This document shows positions 53,318-63,389 of a stretch of 64,000 nt of DNA, piece after piece. Position numbers and translations under genes: made by a program. Source of the DNA: Pseudomonas yamanorum (GTDB lineage Bacteria > Pseudomonadota > Gammaproteobacteria > Pseudomonadales > Pseudomonadaceae); the NCBI RefSeq assembly GCF_013386765.1, contig NZ_JACARE010000018.1, forward strand, positions 335,339 through 399,338, given 5' to 3'. Below the pieces are notes generated by a model. It ran no database searches and had not been told where the DNA came from. It was given only the letters and a program-made list of their open reading frames with translations. Within the stretch, counting starts at the first letter, position 1; every line of letters begins with the position of its first letter.

Positions 53318-53977
53318 ATGCTCAAGCTTTATGGATTTTCGGTCAGCAACTACTACAACATGGTCAAGCTGGCGCTGCTGGAGAAAGGTCTGCCCTTCGA
53401 AGAGGTGCCGTTCTACGCAGGCCAGACCCCTGAAGCCTTGGCCGTGAGCCCGCGGGGCAAGGTGCCGGTGCTGGGTGTCGAGCAAGGGTTCATCAATGAA
53501 ACCAGCGTGATCCTCGAATACCTCGAACAGACCCAGGGCGGGCGTTCGCTGCTGCCGAGCGATGGGTTCCAGCGGGCCCAGGTGCTGGCGTTGTGCAGGG
53601 AGATCGAGCTGTATATCGAGTTGCCGGCCCGGGCGTGTTTCGCCGAGGCGTTTTTCGGGATGCCGGTGCCGGAGGCGATCAAGGACAAATCCAGGGCTGA
53701 GCTATTGCTTGGGGTTGCGTCACTGGGGCGGCATGGGAAGTTCGCGCCGTATGTGGCGGGGGACAGTTTCACGATTGCGGATTTGTATTTCGTGTACAGC
53801 GTGGACCTGGCGTGTGCCGTGGCCGGGAAGCTGTTCGGGCTGGATCTGTTGGCTGAGATGCCGAAGGCCAAGGATTTGCTGGCGCGCTTGCAGGCGCTGC
53901 CGAATGCCCAGCGGGTGGCGGCGGACAAGGAGGCGGCGATGCCGGCGTTTATGGCGATGGTTGCGGCGAAGAAATAA
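53318..53977 (+). CDS. Glutathione S-transferase
   Basis: 219 residues. N-terminal thioredoxin-like domain with YGFSVSNYYNMVKLALLEKG and SPRGKVPVLGVEQGFINETS (cis-Pro and glutathione site), and a helical C-terminal domain with YVAGDSFTIADLYFVYSVD (N-capping box). It conjugates or transfers glutathione; the class is not clear. GGAGG lies seven bases before the ATG. It is followed by a REP doublet. Confidence 0.92.
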   Translation: MLKLYGFSVSNYYNMVKLALLEKGLPFEEVPFYAGQTPEALAVSPRGKVPVLGVEQGFINETSVILEYLEQTQGGRSLLPSDGFQRAQVLALCREIELYIELPARACFAEAFFGMPVPEAIKDKSRAELLLGVASLGRHGKFAPYVAGDSFTIADLYFVYSVDLACAVAGKLFGLDLLAEMPKAKDLLARLQALPNAQRVAADKEAAMPAFMAMVAAKK

Positions 53978-53988
53978 AGACTGCTTTT

Positions 53989-54078
53989 GTGGCGAGGGAG
54001 CTTGCTCCCGCTGGGCGGCGAAGCGGCCCCAAAAATGGGACTGCTGCGCAGTCCAGCGGGAGCAAGCTCCCTCGCCAC
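53989..54078. repeat. REP doublet (REPIN)
   Basis: GTGGCGAGGGAGCTTGCTCC at the left and its inverse at the right end (GGGAGCAAGCTCCCTCGCCAC) flank a GC-rich loop. This is the same REP type as at 43439-43570, and it lies between the glutathione transferase and argH ends. Confidence 0.92.
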
Positions 54079-54121
54079 AGGTTCAGTGTTCGCCCTTATT
54101 TGCCGGGTACTTACCTTTGGG

Positions 54122-55516
54122 TTAGCGGCTGGCGAGCAACGCCTGGCCGCGAACCACGGCAGCCTTCACCTGCGCCGGTGCAGTCCCGCCGATATGGTCA
54201 CGGGCATTCACCGACCCTTCCAGGGTCAGTACCGCAAAGACGTCCTGCTCGATCTGGTCGCTGAACCGGCGCAGTTCTTCCAGGCTCATTTCCGCCAGGT
54301 CCTTGCCAGTGTCCACGCCGTACTTCACCGCATGCCCGACGATTTCGTGGCAGTCGCGGAACGGCAGGCCACGGCGTACCAGGTAGTCCGCCAGGTCGGT
54401 GGCAGTGGAGAAACCGCGCAGGGCCGCTTCACGCATGATGGCGTGCTTGGGCTTGATCGCCGGGATCATGTCGGCAAACGCCCGCAGCGAGTCGCGCAGG
54501 GTATCGGCGGCGTCGAACAGCGGTTCCTTGTCTTCCTGGTTGTCCTTGTTGTAGGCCAGCGGCTGGCCTTTCATCAGGGTCAACAGGCCCATCAGCGCGC
54601 CGAATACCCGGCCGCTTTTGCCGCGTACCAGTTCCGGCACGTCTGGGTTTTTCTTTTGCGGCATGATCGAGCTGCCGGTGCAGAAGCGGTCCGGCAGGTC
54701 GATGAACTGGAATTGCGCACTGGTCCACAGCACCAGCTCTTCGGAGAAACGCGACAAGTGCATCATCGCAATGCTGGCCGCGGCGCAGAATTCGATGGCG
54801 AAGTCACGGTCCGACACGCCGTCCAGGGAGTTACCGCCCACGGCGTCGAAACCCAGCAGTTGCGCGGTGTATTCGCGGTCGATCGGGTAGGTGGTGCCGG
54901 CCAGTGCGGCGCTGCCCAGCGGCATGCGGTTGGCGCGCTTGCGGCAGTCCACCAGGCGCTCGTAGTCGCGGCTGAGCATTTCGAACCAGGCCAGCAGGTG
55001 GTGGCCGAAGGTCACAGGCTGCGCGGTTTGCAGGTGGGTGAAGCCGGGCATGATGGTGCCGGACTCACGCTCTGCCTGTTCCAGCAGGCCTTTTTGCAGG
55101 CGGGTGATTTCCGCCAGGATCAGGTCGATCTCGTCCCGCAGCCACAGGCGGATATCGGTGGCCACCTGGTCGTTACGGCTGCGACCGGTGTGCAACTTCT
55201 TGCCGGTCACACCGATGCGGTCGGTGAGGCGGGCCTCGATGTTCATGTGCACGTCTTCCAGGTCGACGCGCCAGTCAAAGGTGCCGGCTTCGATCTCGCC
55301 ACGGATGGTGGTCAGGCCGTCGATGATGCTGTCGCGCTCGGCGTCGGTCAGCACGCCGACCTTGGCCAGCATCGTGGCGTGGGCGATCGAGCCCATGATG
55401 TCGTGGCGGTAGAGGCGCTGGTCGAAGGTGACGGAGGCGGTGAAGCGCGCGACGAAGGCGTCGACGGGTTCACTGAAGCGGCCGCCCCAGGACTGGTTGG
55501 TCTTGTCGGTGCTCAT
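54122..55516 (-). CDS. argH: Argininosuccinate lyase ArgH
   Basis: 464 residues, the standard length, from ATG 55516. The fumarase-superfamily signature [15 protein letters not shown] contains the catalytic serine loop; [12 protein letters not shown] and HTLQTAQP-like [13 protein letters not shown] are the substrate sites. It makes arginine and fumarate. Upstream frame extension looks non-coding. It converges on the glutathione transferase gene. Confidence 0.97.
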   Translation of the reverse strand: MSTDKTNQSWGGRFSEPVDAFVARFTASVTFDQRLYRHDIMGSIAHATMLAKVGVLTDAERDSIIDGLTTIRGEIEAGTFDWRVDLEDVHMNIEARLTDRIGVTGKKLHTGRSRNDQVATDIRLWLRDEIDLILAEITRLQKGLLEQAERESGTIMPGFTHLQTAQPVTFGHHLLAWFEMLSRDYERLVDCRKRANRMPLGSAALAGTTYPIDREYTAQLLGFDAVGGNSLDGVSDRDFAIEFCAAASIAMMHLSRFSEELVLWTSAQFQFIDLPDRFCTGSSIMPQKKNPDVPELVRGKSGRVFGALMGLLTLMKGQPLAYNKDNQEDKEPLFDAADTLRDSLRAFADMIPAIKPKHAIMREAALRGFSTATDLADYLVRRGLPFRDCHEIVGHAVKYGVDTGKDLAEMSLEELRRFSDQIEQDVFAVLTLEGSVNARDHIGGTAPAQVKAAVVRGQALLASR

Positions 55517-56080
55517 GGATTCGCTCGTGATCTGCTGGAAAGAGGGCATGAAAGTGTGGCGCCGATAATAACAGGGTTGCCCCCGGAGGCGATGATGCCG
55601 GGGCGCGGCATTTTTATTTGTTTCCAAGATGGCTAAGTGCCTTGCTCCCGGCCTCGCGCAGGACGAGACTGGAGCCAGGACCGAACGGGGGTTTAAAACT
55701 TGCGGTCCTGGGCCTGGCAAAGCGTGTTTATTGAAACGATATTTGACGATTGAGCAATATCGTCTTCGCGAGCGTCTACAGTTGCACTGATAGAGCATCG
55801 CGCTGACAGAAGGTGCATTGCACCAATGCCGGGCGATGAGGTCGAACTCCAGGCTATCCATTAGAGAGGGGGTGTTCGTATTGTGTATCAGCAAACCCTA
55901 CGACGATGCCCGAAGGCAGCAGGCTTTGGGCGCGATTGAACAGGTCCGGGTAAATATTGGTGCCACTCTCGGGGCACTTTTTGCCGCTCGCGCTAGTCTT
56001 AGCGTGGATCGCCGTGACGGAAGTCACCGCACCTGTCTACGCTATCCTTGTGCGAGACTCACGCAGGAATCCAGCGCAAT
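55517..56080. other. argH-algR intergenic region, no fimS gene
   Basis: This gap of 564 bases carries the divergent promoters of argH and algR. No histidine kinase gene is present, although fimS/algZ lies here in P. aeruginosa. A perfect eight-base inverted repeat ACGATATT (55736-55743) / AATATCGT (55756-55763) stands in the middle. A frame at 55818-56084 is open but is not convincing as a gene. No promoter can be assigned with confidence. Confidence 0.6.
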
Positions 56081-56827
56081 ATGAATGTCCTGATCGTTGA
56101 TGACGAACCCCAAGCCCGCGAGCGACTGAGCCGTTTGGTCAGTGAACTCGAGGGTTACAGTGTCCTTGAGCCGAGCGCCACCAGTGGCGAGGAAGCCTTG
56201 GCCCTTATTGACAGCCTCAAGCCGGATGTCGTTTTGCTCGACATCCGCATGCCGGGCCTTGATGGCTTGCAGGTAGCTGCCCGCCTGAGCGAGCGAGAGT
56301 CGCCGCCTTCGGTGGTGCTGTGCGCCTCCCAGGATGAGTTCTCTTCCGAGGCCCTGGATGCCAGCGGCGTCAGCTTCCTGGTCAAGCCGATCAATGCCGA
56401 TGCACTGCTTCGTGCCTTGAAGAAGGCCGAGCGTCCCAACCGTGTCCAGCTCGCCGCCTTGACCCAACCCGCAGCCCAGGGCGGCAACGGGCCGCGCAGT
56501 CATATCAGCGCCCGCACCCGTAAGGGCATCGAGCTGATTCCTTTGGACCAGGTGGTCTATTTCATCGCCGATCACAAGTACGTGACCTTGCGTCACGAGG
56601 CCGGTGAAGTGCTGCTCGATGAGCCGCTCAAGGCCCTGGAAGACGAATTCGGCGACCGCTTTGTGCGCATCCACCGCAACGCGCTGGTGGCCCGCGAGCG
56701 TATCGAGCGCTTGCAGCGCACGCCGCTTGGGCACTTTCAGCTGTTCCTGAAAGGCCTCAATGGCGACGCCCTGATCGTCAGCCGGCGCCATGTCGCCGGT
56801 GTGCGCAAGATGATGCAGCAACTTTAG
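56081..56827 (+). CDS. algR: AlgR, LytTR-type response regulator
   Basis: 248 residues. The receiver domain has LIVDDE, the phosphorylated Asp54 in VVLLDIRMPG, and KPI. The C-terminal LytTR DNA-binding domain has KGIELIPLDQVVYFIADHKY and RIHRNALVARERIERL. In P. aeruginosa AlgR controls alginate, twitching motility and virulence genes, and is phosphorylated by FimS/AlgZ. Here the kinase gene is not next to it, so its partner, if any, is elsewhere. The haem genes follow. Confidence 0.96.
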   Translation: MNVLIVDDEPQARERLSRLVSELEGYSVLEPSATSGEEALALIDSLKPDVVLLDIRMPGLDGLQVAARLSERESPPSVVLCASQDEFSSEALDASGVSFLVKPINADALLRALKKAERPNRVQLAALTQPAAQGGNGPRSHISARTRKGIELIPLDQVVYFIADHKYVTLRHEAGEVLLDEPLKALEDEFGDRFVRIHRNALVARERIERLQRTPLGHFQLFLKGLNGDALIVSRRHVAGVRKMMQQL

Positions 56828-56965
56828 CCCGAGGGCTGAGGCGAGCTTCACCGCCCATATCCCGGTGCGACGCGGCCAGGGAGGCCCCGCACTTGCTGAT
56901 TCAAATCAAAGCGCCTTTGCCTGAGCTGTTATTATCTGCCGTATCTATTCAGTACGGATTGATCC

Positions 56966-57907
56966 ATGTCCTCTCGCGAAATCCGCATCGCCACCCGTAA
57001 AAGCGCCCTGGCCTTATGGCAGGCCGAGTACGTCAAAGCACGCCTTGAGCAGGCCCATCCCGGCCTCAAGGTGTCCCTGGTGCCCATGGTCAGTCGCGGC
57101 GACAAGCTGCTTGATTCGCCATTGTCGAAAATCGGCGGCAAGGGTCTGTTCGTCAAGGAGCTGGAAACCGCGCTGCTGGAGAACGAAGCCGACATCGCCG
57201 TGCATTCGATGAAAGACGTGCCCATGGACTTCCCTGAAGGCCTGGGCCTTTTTTGCATCTGCGAGCGCGAAGACCCGCGTGACGCCTTCGTTTCCAATAC
57301 CTACGCCTCCCTTGATGAATTGCCCCTGGGCAGCGTCGTCGGCACCTCCAGCCTGCGTCGCCAGGCACAGTTGCTGACCCGTCGCCCGGACCTGCAGATC
57401 CGCTTCCTGCGGGGCAACGTCAATACCCGCCTGGCCAAGCTCGACGCCGGCGAATATGACGCGATCATCCTCGCGGCAGCCGGTCTGATTCGCCTGGGCT
57501 TCGAAGACCGCATCACCTCGGCCATCAGTGTCGAAGACAGCTTGCCAGCTGGCGGGCAGGGTGCCGTAGGTATCGAATGTCGCACCGCCGACAGCGAAAT
57601 CCATGCGCTGCTCAAACCCCTGGATCACCACGACACTGAAGTTCGCGTCACCGCCGAACGTGCCCTTAACAAGCACCTCAACGGTGGCTGCCAGGTGCCG
57701 ATCGCCTGCTACGCGGTGCTTGAGGGCGAGAACCTCTGGCTACGTGGCCTGGTGGGTGACCCGAGTGGCGGGCTGCTGCTCACCGCAGAGATTCGCGGGC
57801 CGCAAAGCGAGGCGACCAGCCTCGGTATCAAAGTCGCCGAAGAACTGCTGGAAAAAGGCGCCGGTGCCATCCTGCAAGCCGTGTACGGCGAGGCCGGTCC
57901 GCAGTGA
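56966..57907 (+). CDS. hemC: Porphobilinogen deaminase HemC
   Basis: 313 residues. The N-terminal [40 protein letters not shown] and the C-terminal dipyrromethane-binding Cys in [11 protein letters not shown] (near residue 242) are plain. It makes hydroxymethylbilane in haem synthesis. Its stop overlaps the hemD start (four bases). Confidence 0.97.
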   Translation: MSSREIRIATRKSALALWQAEYVKARLEQAHPGLKVSLVPMVSRGDKLLDSPLSKIGGKGLFVKELETALLENEADIAVHSMKDVPMDFPEGLGLFCICEREDPRDAFVSNTYASLDELPLGSVVGTSSLRRQAQLLTRRPDLQIRFLRGNVNTRLAKLDAGEYDAIILAAAGLIRLGFEDRITSAISVEDSLPAGGQGAVGIECRTADSEIHALLKPLDHHDTEVRVTAERALNKHLNGGCQVPIACYAVLEGENLWLRGLVGDPSGGLLLTAEIRGPQSEATSLGIKVAEELLEKGAGAILQAVYGEAGPQ

Positions 57908-58671
57908 CGCAATGGCGTGTGCTGCTGACGCGGCCTGGCGATGAGTCGGCCGCCTTGGCGGCGACGTTATCCGAAGCAGGCATCTTCAGCAGCAGCCTGC
58001 CATTGCTGGAGATTGAAGCGCTGCCCGTCACGCCTGAACAGCAGGCGGTTTTTCGCGAGCTGGACCGTTATTGCGCGGTGATCGTGGTGAGCAAGCCGGC
58101 GGCGCGCCTCGGCGTGCAGTTGCTGGCTCAACACTGGCCGCAGCCACCGGCCGTACCGTGGTTCAGCGTCGGCGCTGCCACGGCGCAGGTCCTGGCGGAT
58201 CACGGCCTTGATGTCAGCTATCCCCAGGACGGCGATGACAGCGAAGCCTTGCTTGAACTAGCCGCCTTGCGCGAGGCTATCGCACGGCCCGCTGCCCGGG
58301 TGCTGATCCTGCGGGGCGAGGGCGGGCGCGAGCTGCTGGCTGAGCGTTTACGCGAGCAAGGTGCTAGTGTCGACTATCTGGAGTTGTATCGCCGTTTCCT
58401 GCCGGATTACGACAGTGCAACCCTGACCCGGCGCATAAACGTGGAACGCTTGAACGGCGTGGTGGTCAGCAGTGGGCAGGGTTTTTTACACCTGCAGGCC
58501 CTGGCTGGCACAGAGTGGCCCCAGGTGGCCCGGCTGCCGTTGTTCGTGCCCAGCCCGCGAGTCGCCGAAATGGCGCGTGCCGCTGGCGCGCAAGAAGTTG
58601 TGGATTGTCGTGGCGCGAGTGCCGCGGCTTTGTTAGTGGCGTTACGGAGCGTTTCCGTTCCCACTCTCTAA
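57904..58671 (+). CDS. hemD: Uroporphyrinogen-III synthase HemD
   Basis: 255 residues with the two-lobed HemD fold: [50 protein letters not shown] and [14 protein letters not shown]. It closes hydroxymethylbilane with ring inversion. It overlaps hemC by four bases, so the two are coupled. hemX follows 18 bases later. Confidence 0.96.
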   Translation: MTQWRVLLTRPGDESAALAATLSEAGIFSSSLPLLEIEALPVTPEQQAVFRELDRYCAVIVVSKPAARLGVQLLAQHWPQPPAVPWFSVGAATAQVLADHGLDVSYPQDGDDSEALLELAALREAIARPAARVLILRGEGGRELLAERLREQGASVDYLELYRRFLPDYDSATLTRRINVERLNGVVVSSGQGFLHLQALAGTEWPQVARLPLFVPSPRVAEMARAAGAQEVVDCRGASAAALLVALRSVSVPTL

Positions 58672-58689
58672 TACGCAAAGGATGGATAC

Positions 58690-59808
58690 GTGAGCGAAAC
58701 AGCCTTGCCTAAAGATGAAGCTCAGCCCGTGCTTGAAGCGCCTGTTGAGACACCGGTCACCACCGCTCCGCGCCGTGGCAACGGCCTGGCCATCGTGGCC
58801 TTGTTGCTCGGTGCTGCTGGCGTTGCCGCCGGTGGCTGGGGGATCTGGCAGGTCCGCGCACTGCAGGCGAGCAGCCAGCAACAGCTGGGCCAAGTGCAAA
58901 CCCTGGATGACCAATCCCAGAGCCTCAAGCAGAGCCAGCAGCAGTTGTCGGCACGCTTGGGGCAACTGCCAGGCGCTGATGAACTGGAAGAGCGCCGCCG
59001 GCTGGTGGCGCAATTGCAGGGCGATCAACAGCGCTTGAGCCAGCGCCTGGAAACCGTGCTGGGTGCCAGCCGCCAGGACTGGCGCCTGGCCGAGGCCGAG
59101 CACCTGATTCGCCTGGCCAGCCTGCGTCTGTCTGCCTTGCAGGACATCAACAGTGCGCAGGCGCTGGTCCAGGGCGCCGACGAGATCCTTCGCGAACAAA
59201 GCGACCCGGGCTCCTACGCCGCGCGTGAGCAGTTGGCCAAGAGCCTCGCTGCCTTGCGCAGCCTTGAGCAGCCGGACCGCACCGGGCTGTATCTGCAACT
59301 GGCGGCATTGCGCGATCAGGTGGTGCAACTGGCGGCCATCGCCCCGGAATATCAACTCCCGGAAGCCGCCAATGAGGGTCGCCCGACCACCGATACGGAC
59401 AGCCGCTGGAGCCAGTGGTGGGAGCAGATCTCGCGGTATTTCCGCATCGACTTCAACCCGGATGACAACATTCGCCCTCTGTTGGCAGGTCAAGGCCTGA
59501 ACCAGGTGCGCCTGGCCCTGAGCCTGGCGCTGGAGCAGGCGCAGTGGGCGGCACTCAACGGCGAGCCGGCGGTGTACAGCCGATCCCTGGGCGAGGCCCG
59601 CAGCGTGTTGCAGGACAACTTCAATCAGGACAACCCGCAAAGCAAAGCCATGCTGGCCCGTATTGCCGAGCTCGAGCCCAAGGCCGTCTCGGTGGTGACG
59701 CCGGACCTGGCCGCGAGCCTGGCCGCCGTGCAGGCTTACCTTGACCGTCGCCACCTGTCTGCCGAAGAAGCCAAGGCTTCCGCTGGCAAACCGGCGACCC
59801 AGGAGTAA
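58690..59808 (+). CDS. hemX: HemX-family membrane protein
   Basis: 372 residues. A proline-rich cytoplasmic N-terminus is followed by one membrane helix (GLAIVALLLGAAGVAAGGWG) and a long periplasmic coiled coil (QTLDDQSQSLKQSQQQLSAR). It is the HemX/uroporphyrinogen-III C-methyltransferase-like protein found with hemCD; a methyltransferase activity is doubtful because it has no SAM fold. GTG 58690 starts the frame; hemY follows five bases after its stop. Confidence 0.9.
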   Translation: MSETALPKDEAQPVLEAPVETPVTTAPRRGNGLAIVALLLGAAGVAAGGWGIWQVRALQASSQQQLGQVQTLDDQSQSLKQSQQQLSARLGQLPGADELEERRRLVAQLQGDQQRLSQRLETVLGASRQDWRLAEAEHLIRLASLRLSALQDINSAQALVQGADEILREQSDPGSYAAREQLAKSLAALRSLEQPDRTGLYLQLAALRDQVVQLAAIAPEYQLPEAANEGRPTTDTDSRWSQWWEQISRYFRIDFNPDDNIRPLLAGQGLNQVRLALSLALEQAQWAALNGEPAVYSRSLGEARSVLQDNFNQDNPQSKAMLARIAELEPKAVSVVTPDLAASLAAVQAYLDRRHLSAEEAKASAGKPATQE

Positions 59809-59813
59809 AGCCG

Positions 59814-61055
59814 ATGAAGCGTTTCTATGTGATCCTGGTGCTGGCGATTGCGATCGCCCTGGCACTGGCTGTGGGCATTTCGAAACACACCGGCTACGTG
59901 TTGATTACCTATCCCCATGTGCTGCATTACGAGTCCGGGCTGTGGTCGACGCTGGTGGCGCTGTTTGCCATCGGCCTGGTGATCTATTTGGTCCGGGTGC
60001 TGCTGGGCCTTGTGCTGACCTCCGGTGGCGTGGTCAATCCGTGGTCGCGACGCAACCGCAGCCGCCGGGTCCAGGTCGCCATTGAGCAGGGCCAGATGGA
60101 CCTCGCCGAAGGGCGTTGGGCCAGTGCCGAGCGTCACTTGCACCGTGCTGCCGAAGCCGAACGCCAGCCATTGCTGTATTACCTCGGCGCTGCCCGCGCA
60201 GCCAACGAGCAAGGGCGTTATGAGGAGGCGGACGGCTTGCTGGAGCGTGCCCTTGAACGTCAGCCCCAGGCCGAACTGGCGGTGGCTTTGAGTCATGCGC
60301 AGTTGCAGATGGACCGTGGCGACACTGACGGTGCCCTGGTCACCTTGCAGGCCATGCATGAGCGTCATCCCCATAACGTCCAGGTATTGCGTCAGCTGCA
60401 GCGCCTGTATCAACAGCGCGGTGATTGGTCTTCGGTAATCCGGCTGTTGCCGGAACTGCGCAAGGACAAGGTGCTGCCACCTGCCGAACTGGCCGACCTC
60501 GAGCGTCGCGCCTGGGGCGAGAACCTGACCCTGGCTGCCCAGCGCGAAGAGCTGGGCGAGGCGGGCCAGCAGTCTCTGGAGCGAGCGTGGCAACAACTGA
60601 CTTCAGCCCAGCGCCAGGAGCCACAACTGGTGCTGGCTTACGCCGAACAACTGCGCCAATTGGGCGCAGACGCCAAGGCCGAAGAAGTGTTGCGCGGTGC
60701 GCTCAAGCGCGAATACGACAGCCATCTGATCAGGCTCTACGGTTTGCTGCGTGGCAGCGACTCGGCGAAGCAGTTGAAGTTTGCCGAAGGCTGGCTAAAG
60801 GATCATCCAGGCGATGCCAGCCTGTTGCTGACCCTCGGGCGCCTGTGCCTGCAAAACAGCTTGTGGGGCAAGGCGCGGGACTACCTGGAAAGCAGCCTGC
60901 AGGTGCAGCGCAACCCTGAAGCTTGCGCCGAACTGGCGCGCCTGTTGGCGCAGTTGGGCGATACCGAGCGCAGCAACCAATTGTTCCAGGAAGGTCTGGG
61001 CTTGCTGGACAAGCGTTTGCTGGCATCCCCGCTGCCGGTACCGGCCCGGGTTTGA
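59814..61055 (+). CDS. hemY: HemY-family tetratricopeptide protein
   Basis: 413 residues. Two N-terminal membrane helices (FYVILVLAIAIALALAVGIS and LWSTLVALFAIGLVIYLVRV) are followed by TPR-like repeats, for example GQMDLAEGRWASAERHLHRA and LYYLGAARAANEQGRYEEAD. It is the HemY-type protein, unlike protoporphyrinogen oxidase, with an uncertain role in haem synthesis. It is the last gene of the hemCDXY operon. Confidence 0.93.
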   Translation: MKRFYVILVLAIAIALALAVGISKHTGYVLITYPHVLHYESGLWSTLVALFAIGLVIYLVRVLLGLVLTSGGVVNPWSRRNRSRRVQVAIEQGQMDLAEGRWASAERHLHRAAEAERQPLLYYLGAARAANEQGRYEEADGLLERALERQPQAELAVALSHAQLQMDRGDTDGALVTLQAMHERHPHNVQVLRQLQRLYQQRGDWSSVIRLLPELRKDKVLPPAELADLERRAWGENLTLAAQREELGEAGQQSLERAWQQLTSAQRQEPQLVLAYAEQLRQLGADAKAEEVLRGALKREYDSHLIRLYGLLRGSDSAKQLKFAEGWLKDHPGDASLLLTLGRLCLQNSLWGKARDYLESSLQVQRNPEACAELARLLAQLGDTERSNQLFQEGLGLLDKRLLASPLPVPARV

Positions 61056-61292
61056 CGTAGGAAACAGCGTTAGGGTTGGCTCAGAAATGTCTGGCGGCCA
61101 ACCCTTCGATGCCACCCACTAGCTGTAGTCAATACGGCTTGTAGTAAACTCCTACACAGACGCGCGTTTAATCACTCTGCTTTTGGCGGGATATCCCTAC
61201 GCTCTCGCGGAATCGTCTGCTCTGGCGCGTATTGAAAGGGGTAAGGCCTTTCCTCTACCGTAACTACCTATCTCTTGCGTTGCGGATAAACA

Positions 61293-61814
61293 ATGTCTTT
61301 GGCCCCCTCACGCTCCCTCTTCCTCCTGGCTTTTTTGGCTGGTGCGCTGACGCTGGGCGCGTCCTTTTACCTGGAATATGCCGCGCTTTTGCGTCCTTGT
61401 TTCCTTTGCCAGGTGCAACGAGTTCTTGTGGCAGCCTTCACACTGATCAACCTGGTGGCGGCAATTCACGGGCCCAGGCGGTTCGGGATCTACCTGTATT
61501 GGCTGGCGAGCATGGGCTGTGCCGTATTGGGCGCCATCACTGCCGTACGCCAGGTGCTGTTGCAAAATACGCCGCCGGAACAGCTACCGACCTGTTGGCC
61601 CAGCCTCCAATACATGATCGAAAACCTGTCGCTGCGGGAGGCGTTGGCGCTCGTGTTCAAGGGCACCGTCGACTGTGTGGAAATCAACTGGACGCTGTTC
61701 GACTTGAGTATTCCCGAGTGGAGCCTGCTGTTCTTCGTGGCCATGCTGATCCTTGGCGTGACGCAGTTCTCGCGGTTGCTGCTGAGCCAGCGTTTTGGCC
61801 TTGCGCGGCACTGA
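61293..61814 (+). CDS. dsbB: Disulfide bond formation protein DsbB-type
   Basis: 173 residues with four membrane helices. The first periplasmic loop carries the C-F-L-C pair in LRPCFLCQVQRV; the second carries LPTCWP and TVDCVE. It reoxidises DsbA with quinone. It corresponds to the gene between hemY and algQ in P. aeruginosa (DsbH). Confidence 0.93.
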   Translation: MSLAPSRSLFLLAFLAGALTLGASFYLEYAALLRPCFLCQVQRVLVAAFTLINLVAAIHGPRRFGIYLYWLASMGCAVLGAITAVRQVLLQNTPPEQLPTCWPSLQYMIENLSLREALALVFKGTVDCVEINWTLFDLSIPEWSLLFFVAMLILGVTQFSRLLLSQRFGLARH

Positions 61815-62020
61815 CCGGTGCCCGCGGGTTGTAGGAAGGGATTAAACACTTGTATGAACTTTCTCTCCTGCGTACCTTGATGCCATAGTCGTGCGGGCAT
61901 AATCTGGCCCGCACGCGTTATTGAAACAGACTGTTCGATGCACCTTTGCCCGGTGGCCGCTTTAACCTTGAAGTGTTGCGCGGGCAGCGGGCGGCGCCCC
62001 TATAGGGAAGAGAGATCATC

Positions 62021-62479
62021 ATGCTGGAAAGTTGTCAGAATGCTCAGGAACGCTGGGGTGGGGTGCACAAACTGATCGATGGTTGGTTGAAAGCGCGTCA
62101 CGAACTGGTTCGGGCCTTTGATGCTCTCGGTGCCAAGCCCGAAGCGCTAAGCGAGAACCGCAAGCCATTGCAGGAATTCTGCGGCGTCTTGGTGGATTAC
62201 GTCTCGGCGGGGCACTTCGGTGTCTACGAGCAGTTGACCAAAGAGGCCGAGGCCTTCGACGATCAACGTGGCCTGGACTTGGCCGAGACGATTTACCCGC
62301 GCATCGACGTCATCACCGAGAAGCTGCTGGCGTTCAACGACCTGTGTGATGCCGGCAAGTGTGTTGCAGAAAAATTCAAAGAGCTGGGCGGTTTGCTTCA
62401 CGAGCGTTTCGAGCTGGAAGACTGCCTGATCGAAGTGCTGCACAACGCTCACAAGGAAGAGTTGACGGCCAAGGCCTGA
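62021..62479 (+). CDS. rsd: Rsd/AlgQ, anti-sigma-70 factor
   Basis: 152 residues. Rsd pattern: [57 protein letters not shown]. It binds the main sigma factor in stationary phase; AlgQ in P. aeruginosa also influences alginate and pyoverdine. A perfect bidirectional terminator follows. Confidence 0.95.
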   Translation: MLESCQNAQERWGGVHKLIDGWLKARHELVRAFDALGAKPEALSENRKPLQEFCGVLVDYVSAGHFGVYEQLTKEAEAFDDQRGLDLAETIYPRIDVITEKLLAFNDLCDAGKCVAEKFKELGGLLHERFELEDCLIEVLHNAHKEELTAKA

Positions 62480-62492
62480 CTCGTCGCTACAC

Positions 62493-62522
62493 AAAAAACG
62501 GTGCGCATTGCGCACCGTTTTT
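62493..62522. terminator. Bidirectional terminator between rsd and the FKBP gene
   Basis: AAAAAACGGTGCGC and GCGCACCGTTTTT form a long stem with A and T runs on both sides; it serves both convergent genes. Confidence 0.93.
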
Positions 62523-62531
62523 CGTTTGGGC

Positions 62532-63197
62532 TCAGGCGCCCGCGGCGAGCAACTCGATCTCGAATACCAGTGGCGTATAAGGCGGGATCAACTCGCCGGC
62601 ACCATCAGCGCCATAGGCCTGGTTGGATGGAATCACCAGGCGCCATTTCGCGCCCACCGGCATCTGTTGCAACGCACTGCGCCAGCCGCTGATCACACTG
62701 TCCAGACGAAACCACTGCGGCTGCGTGCTCTTGTCGAAGACGGTCCCGTCGGGTAGTCGCCCCACGTAATTCACTTGCACGCGATCATCGGCCGCCGGTT
62801 TTTTTCCGCTGCCGGGGGTCAGTTCGGTCAGCAGGATGCCGTCTGCCAATTCGCGCACACCAGTTTTGGATTTCTCGCTCGCCAAAAATTGTTGCTCTGC
62901 CGCGAGTGCCTGTTCACTTTGTGGCGCCCGATTGTCTGGCGCGTTTTGCGCTTCGTGCTGGGCGAGGATCTGTTCGATGCGGGTGTCGTCCAGGGCCAGT
63001 GGCTTGCCTTGGTAGGCCTGTTTGAGTCCGTCGATCAGCGCCTCCATCTGCAGGCCCGGCATCTCCTGGCGCAGGCGTTCACCCAGGCTTGCGCCCAGGC
63101 TGTAGGCCAGGTCGTGGTCATCTTTGGACGGGGATTTCTCGCTCGCGTTGGCCGCTGAAAGCGCCACGCTCAACACTAAAAAAAGGTAACGCGACAT
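62532..63197 (-). CDS. FKBP-type peptidyl-prolyl isomerase, exported
   Basis: 221 residues from ATG 63197. Signal peptide MSRYLFLVLSVALSAANA, a helical N-terminal dimerisation domain (DLAYSLGASLGERLRQEMPG), then the FKBP domain with VNYVGRLPDGTVFDKS and SGWRSALQQMPVGAKWRLVI. It corresponds to the FKBP gene between algQ and algP in P. aeruginosa, a periplasmic folding helper of the FkpA/FklB type. Confidence 0.94.
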   Translation of the reverse strand: MSRYLFLVLSVALSAANASEKSPSKDDHDLAYSLGASLGERLRQEMPGLQMEALIDGLKQAYQGKPLALDDTRIEQILAQHEAQNAPDNRAPQSEQALAAEQQFLASEKSKTGVRELADGILLTELTPGSGKKPAADDRVQVNYVGRLPDGTVFDKSTQPQWFRLDSVISGWRSALQQMPVGAKWRLVIPSNQAYGADGAGELIPPYTPLVFEIELLAAGA

Positions 63198-63389
63198 GGG
63201 CGTTCTCCAGCCGAAAGTGCGATGGATTATGCCAGTGTGAATGCTTAAAAAGTGGCGTGGATTTTCGTTATATCGATAAGAATTTTCGTGCGGTGCAACG
63301 CAAGCCATTCGATACTGTCAACATGCCCTAGCGGCGGTAAGAGCAGAGGGCTAGTATGAGCCGCACCCACGTCAGCCAGGAGGTAAACC

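Noticed and set aside
53987..55636. Open frame of 549 codons on the plus strand opposite argH
   Set aside because: Its start lies in a REP element and the rest is antisense to argH; no protein pattern.
55818..56084. Possible 88-residue gene before algR
   Set aside because: No ribosome site, no family pattern, and it overlaps the algR start; judged non-coding.
58642..59865. Open frame of 407 codons on the minus strand opposite hemX
   Set aside because: Antisense shadow of hemX with Leu/Gln bias and no motif.
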